From assembly GCA_004794785.1 (NCBI GenBank), contig SJOL01008653.1:262545-326544 (forward strand): a stretch of DNA of 64,000 nucleotides. Direction: 5' to 3'. This document shows positions 50,001 through 56,000 of the stretch, piece after piece (position 1 is the stretch's first letter; every line of letters begins with the position of its first letter). The translations under genes were made by a program, and so were the position numbers. Source of the stretch: Opisthorchis felineus (Eukaryota > Platyhelminthes > Trematoda > Opisthorchiida > Opisthorchiidae). Below the pieces are notes generated by a model, which searched no databases, was not told the DNA's origin, and saw only the letters and a program-made list of their open reading frames with translations.

Positions 50001-53000
50001 GTCTGTCAATACCTCCTATATGCCCTCTTAACTTCAGCGGAACTGTCTCCATTGTTCCAACCAACGATCCCCTAGGATGGACATGATTTCTAGTTGGATT
50101 AAGTTTTCCAATCGAGTCGTAGCACACCACACCGGAATTTAGAAGTGCTTTCACTCGTTTACACTGCCACATTCAATAAACTGACAAAACATGTTGAGTA
50201 AAATGGCGTGCAGTACGTTTATCACTAACCGCCAGCTCGATAAGCTACGGTCGACCAACCGATTGCCACCTCGCAGTCTACCTTCCGTACTATCACCAGT
50301 CCAGTAATGCGCACAACGGCACAATGGGTTGCGTGCTGATCAATTGATTCACCGCAACCAATCGACCAATCATGCGGTCAGTACCGCGTGCACGACTGAC
50401 GCATTCGACGACGCGTACCAGACGACGACAACAGTCACTACACGAATGCGTGTTGTGCCGTGCTGTGTTGCTTTACACGTGCTGTCTCTGCTTCTTCATC
50501 GATCACTTAAGTTTGGTAGACTGAAAGAAATGAAGACGTCTGTGACAACTTGTCAGATGATGAGCCCTGTTTATTGAGTGTTCTTCATTTCACTCATGTT
50601 CCCCTGTCTGTGCATATAAGCCCTGTGCGCTTTCGAGACCGCTTGTAACCTGGGTTTTTTTCCGCACACGTCCAACATCGGGACACATTGATCCGGATCA
50701 CCTTCGACTCCAGCATTCAGATGTCTTAGGGACAAAGTACTCTACCTTCCAGCCGCGCTCGTATCACTTTTGCAGAATCCCATTCTTTAACGTCCTGTTT
50801 TTTATAGTACGCGCATAGTCATTACGGTCACCTGTTATTTTTACATACCTCGATTCCCTCTCTACTTACCATTCCCAGTCTACCCGAGCCCACGTAGTTA
50901 CTGATTACGAAACTTTTGCTTAGTATGCACTTCACCTAGCAAAGAAACCCTGATGAATTACTGTTTCGCTTCGCGGTAAATTGTTATTCCCATGGGTAAT
51001 TCATCCGCTTCATCGCCTAACAGTTGACTGCAAACATTATACAATTTGCGGTTTATTAGCTGTGAAGCCGATGCATCTCACTTCACTCATTAACTCGACC
51101 ACTTTCTGCACAAGTGTGCCAGCAACTGCGTTGCTTCTGAACAGCACCAGACTCTGGTTTTAAAAGTACTTCGACCGTGTTGAATGACTCACCGGTGGTC
51201 ACGGTCAACCGTTGGGTGTTCGGAGTGTGCGCTTTTTAAGGCTGACCTTTTCCAACCCGTACGTCCTCGGAGGAAGGCAGCATTGCTGCTTCCAAAAATA
51301 TGGACATGTTGGTCACCTGAAGGAAATGCCTCACTACCTTCGCACTCCTTTTGCAGAGAACGGTAATGAAATACGCATATCAGTGACTGTAACGCTGGTG
51401 AAAACATGGTCCCTTAACTACTCGTGCAACCTATAGTGGAATGAAGAGCAAATGAGATGGGCAAACAGGCCTATCGTGAAGCTGCTACAAGCACTCAAGG
51501 TGCTTAGACTTCCTAACACTTAATCGGATCATCTGAATAGAAATCGACGCCAAGAACACACTTGGTATCGGTCATTAGCCTTATTCTGCAGGATCTACAA
51601 CTAAGCACCTAGGTGGTCACTTGGATAGACGGGCATTATTCACTCAGACTTTTCGCGTTGTTTTTAGCTCTTGTCAAGTTCTAGGTTAACTACGGCTGGG
51701 TCATGCTGCTCCAAAAGCCATGCCTACCTACACTTGGGTTACGTCTAGTGAGTCCTGCCACTTCCGAGTTCGGCATACCAAGCAACGTCAATGTGGACTG
51801 TGGAACGAATAATATTAATATTGATTGGGTACGTCTCGCATTTGATACTTCACATTGGCTCGTTCTGGCGTCAGCGTGGACCACTTTTCACTTCAGCCTT
51901 GAACTACATTTACCGGAGCGCGAGATGGCTCCGTGGTTAGAGCGCAAATTTACTGACCGGAGTTTCCGTGGTTCGAACCTCTGCCTCTCGACTTCCCCTG
52001 TCTAGCCTTGGGCGACCTGACAGTACCCCAGCCCTCGTGCTTCCTCCTTGTGGCATGGCAGTAAGGCACCGAAAGGGTGTTACAGCTGAACAATTTTTTT
52101 CATTTACCAGAATCAGCATTTCCGCACTCAGACGCCTGTTTTACAAAACCCTTTTTCAATTACTCAACGAAAACTCAGATGTACGAGGTATCCGTGGTTG
52201 TGGAGGTGCCATGCAGACAAATCATAAACTGCATTGTTATTCATTTGCATTCGTTCATTAACCCCCAGTCTCACTTATGCTGCACGTTCGTGCCTTGCTT
52301 GTCGTCCCGTGATATCCTGCATCAATGACAACCCGTGTCTCTCGGCTACTGGCCTAAAATGGGACGTAACGTGATCACGGCTTTGGAGATAGGTCGACGC
52401 ACGTGGTGATGGGTAAATTGGAACAGTGTATTAGAACCTGATACACGGCAAGTTTGTCTGGAATTTCGCATTCCCAACCTTCTGAACTGATTAGGTCTGT
52501 CTCGTTTGTTCGACCATCGCTTCGCAGGCTTTCCGCCAATGTTTTGGGTTTTCATCATGTTTCTTGCGAATTGGAACCACGTTTCACCCGTGTTACCCTA
52601 AACCCGGTATGAAAACACCCAAACGTCTATTAGGTGATTGCAGTTCGTTAACGCTCGACTGTGACTTTAACATGACAGGCCAAATGTACTGTGATTCCTT
52701 TCTCGTGTGTTCTTAACAGCAATACGGTCTTTGTACTTGGCGACAGCTGACACATCTTGACACGCATAACCCAACCATAATTTGCTGGCTCACATCTGCT
52801 TTTCAGACGGGCGGCCTCATCAACAGTTACTTCGGAACTGGAGGAATTTTCGAAGTCTGTTGGAATTCGCGGGGTGATAAGGTCGGTGCGAGCGCGTCCG
52901 ACGGCTCTGTAAGTTGCTCGACACCAGTGGCATGTTTTCCCACACTTCAACTCTTCATTTCAAGTGTACGCTCTTATTACAAACATGTTTTGGCGCGGTT

Positions 53001-56000
53001 ATTACCTCCTCTACTCTTGCTAAGCAGACGCACTGAGATATCTTTGGTGTCTTGTGCCTACAACTCCGCTACCGTTCGGCAGTGTAGCCCCTATTCCTTA
53101 AAAATCCTTTATTTTGACAGGGTCACCTTTCTCACCAGCCTTATTTGTATGTGCATAGCCTGGACTAAATGCATTTTACATTTCCGTGGATATTGTGGTG
53201 GTCTCTGAGATAATTACTCCATATGATTATGCTTCAGAAATGTCTAAATCATGGTGCGTGGATCATCATTGTTTGCACGGACATTATGGTTCTTCGGTAT
53301 ACTGATGAAGTTGCGTTTTCATCATCACCATCGACAGGAACATCAATATTGACACCGATGTACAACCGCATAGTTTGTCTCTGTTTAAAGCTTCAAGATG
53401 GAAGAATAGGAGTGGACAGGGAGGGGATCTGGCTCCAGCTTACTGCAATCATTCTGAGTTGATTGCACCCTCAAGCGTTTACACATACATTGGCAAAAAC
53501 TGACAGCACGAACGCAAATGACATCTGTTGGTCTCACGATGTCTCCAACCAAGCTCATAGAGAGTCAAAAGTGCGTTGTCCCTTTCATGCCCTTCTGCCA
53601 ATTCACACATTTTTCACCTCGCGTCGTCTCGTTAGGCGATGACCGCTCACGCATAGCGAATGACAGGGGAACTAGAGTTTATGATTTCCGGATGAAGGAT
53701 CAGAATATGTTCGTCAGAGCTCCATCCGTTGACTAGCCTTAAACGCGTGACTCTGGATGTAGTTCTGCGTCTCACAGAGGTACACAAACTGTCGCCCCAT
53801 AATGAAGTCCAGTCTGTTTTCGGCTTGTTCTGGTAAGAGATTTAGATGCGCCCATCCTTGGGGAATATGACCTACGCGTTTTCAGCTTTCACTTACTGTG
53901 AATACGTAGGTCCTTTGAAGGCTTCACATTTGGCAACCATAACCACTTAACCAATGAACTGGATTTAGTTTAGCGAAATAGACGCATTGGCAAACAAATT
54001 TGGTTTTGCAAGAGACTCGCCTGGATTTAGTTTAATTCTTCGGTGAACGGTTGTCACAATGTCGTACAAGCACAAGCTTTATTTAATCATATTTAAAGCC
54101 GTAAAGTGAAAAAAGGAAAAAAACAGAATGAGAGTACCTACACATTCAAACGCTCAATCAAATGATCTAGAAAGAAGCCGGTAGTACAAATGCAGCAGTC
54201 ATGGACTACCGGTCATTTTTTGCAGCGTCTACAGCCAAATGCAAAAGGATCACTGAGACTCCATCCTTGAAGGCGGACTGTATCAATAACACCCAGTCTG
54301 TCCACGCCCATCTGCCAAATCACACGCTATAGAGGAGAATGTTGGTAGCTGGGCCCAGCTCAGCGAACAAACCAACGACCAAATCACACGCTATCCACTT
54401 CGCAGATTCCGCCATTTTGAAAGATGCATAGAGAACTGCACGCATCTCCGTAAAGTATATTTTGGTATGTGTCGCATATGATCGAGCAACCGCGTCTGGT
54501 AGTGCCGTGACCTGCTGAACAACCAAATTGCCCGTTCTCTAATTGTCTCCCTACGAATTCGTCGACGCCATCCGATACCAGCAACGCTCTTGCGACTTTG
54601 ATAGTTAAGAGCTTAAAGACGCCTCAGATCGTATGTCCGCACAGGCCGTGTCTCGCAGTCATACTGCAACCCGGTGCCGGCGACCCTTGAGAACCAGTGA
54701 TATCTCTTTTTGACATCGCCGGTGTCACAAATTGGCAAACGTTATTTCGGTCTTCGCGATTGGTGCACTGACTTCATCAGACACTTTCGTCATGGTTGCT
54801 ACAACTACCTAGGTGTGTAAGAGGTTCTACAACCTGCAGTGCTTCACCTTGTGTCGCAAGGGGCATGTTCGTAGGATGCACATTCTGAAGCACGACTTTG
54901 TACTTTGCGGGTCTAAGTCATTTGCGGAAATATGGTACGGTGGTGGTCTGCTGTTCAACAGTGCCTCGACCTCGTCCGCTCACTCCAGGGTGGCATGATT
55001 TTCACCGGCAAAGATTTGAACAACGGAGTTTTGAAGGCCCTCCATCATACGCTCCACTGTTTTATGGATGACGACGTTGAACAAGAATGGAGAAATAATG
55101 GGCATCCCTACCGGACACCATTTCTTGTAGGGTAGCTTTTAGAGAGCTCTCCGGATACTCACACGTCTGGAACTATGTGAATGGAGGAACCGGGTTGTGC
55201 TCGCACACTTCTTGGGCATACATTGCTAAGGATGTATGGTTAGAAACACTTAAGACGGGCTTATGGTTGGCTCCCCCAGTTGTCCGGGAAATTTGTGTTT
55301 TACTTGGATAGACGTAGGTTAGATAGAAACTGGTTGAAGAGTTCACCGCAGCTAGAAGGTCGACGGAACAGGGAGCTTGAGTAGAAATATACACTCGGGC
55401 TCCATATTCACTGTCCACGCTTTTATCAATGGCCAAGTTCAGGTTGGAACTACCAGGTGGCCAACTGATTTTTTTCGAAGTATTCTGCCTCGCAATCGGA
55501 ACGGCTTTCTTTACTGGATAACGCAGAGTTGTTGTGGTCGTTGATGGTTTAATTGATGAGACTATTCCGAGGAATTGTCAAGTGAATCAAGTGGAACGAA
55601 CTGCGGATATTTCCAGCATTTTCACTTTATTTCTTCAACCTTTGGAACCCACTAAACGTCTCGGTCGGCTCGAGCGCTCAGTTTTGAATGGCGTCGGATG
55701 TTGCCTCGAGTCGAGTTGTGGTTGCGACCAAAAGGAATCTGTCGCCGGGCCTCGAGCAAAGCCACAGCCCAATCAGAGATTCAGTTCTTGGAAGAAGTTG
55801 GTTGGGTTGTACTGCAGGTGGAACTCCCGTCCGTCATCATGTACAACTTTGGATGTCTCGCTCCAGTGATGGTTGATGTCCTATATCGAACCAGCAAGCA
55901 GGCGTTGGAGAAGTCGGTTGTGATGGACTTTTTTTATTTCCAGGTTCATGGGCTTCTCGGTGGCCAAATGGTGTGTGGGGTTGCGTAGACCTTAGAAACG

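Larger units (their letters stand above)
49510..52806 (+). other. TBL1 intron h-i
   Basis: 3.3 kb, containing an NN plus A13 run at 49549-49563, a dispersed repeat at 51185-51370 and a SINE at 51923-52105. Nothing else recognised. Confidence 0.75.
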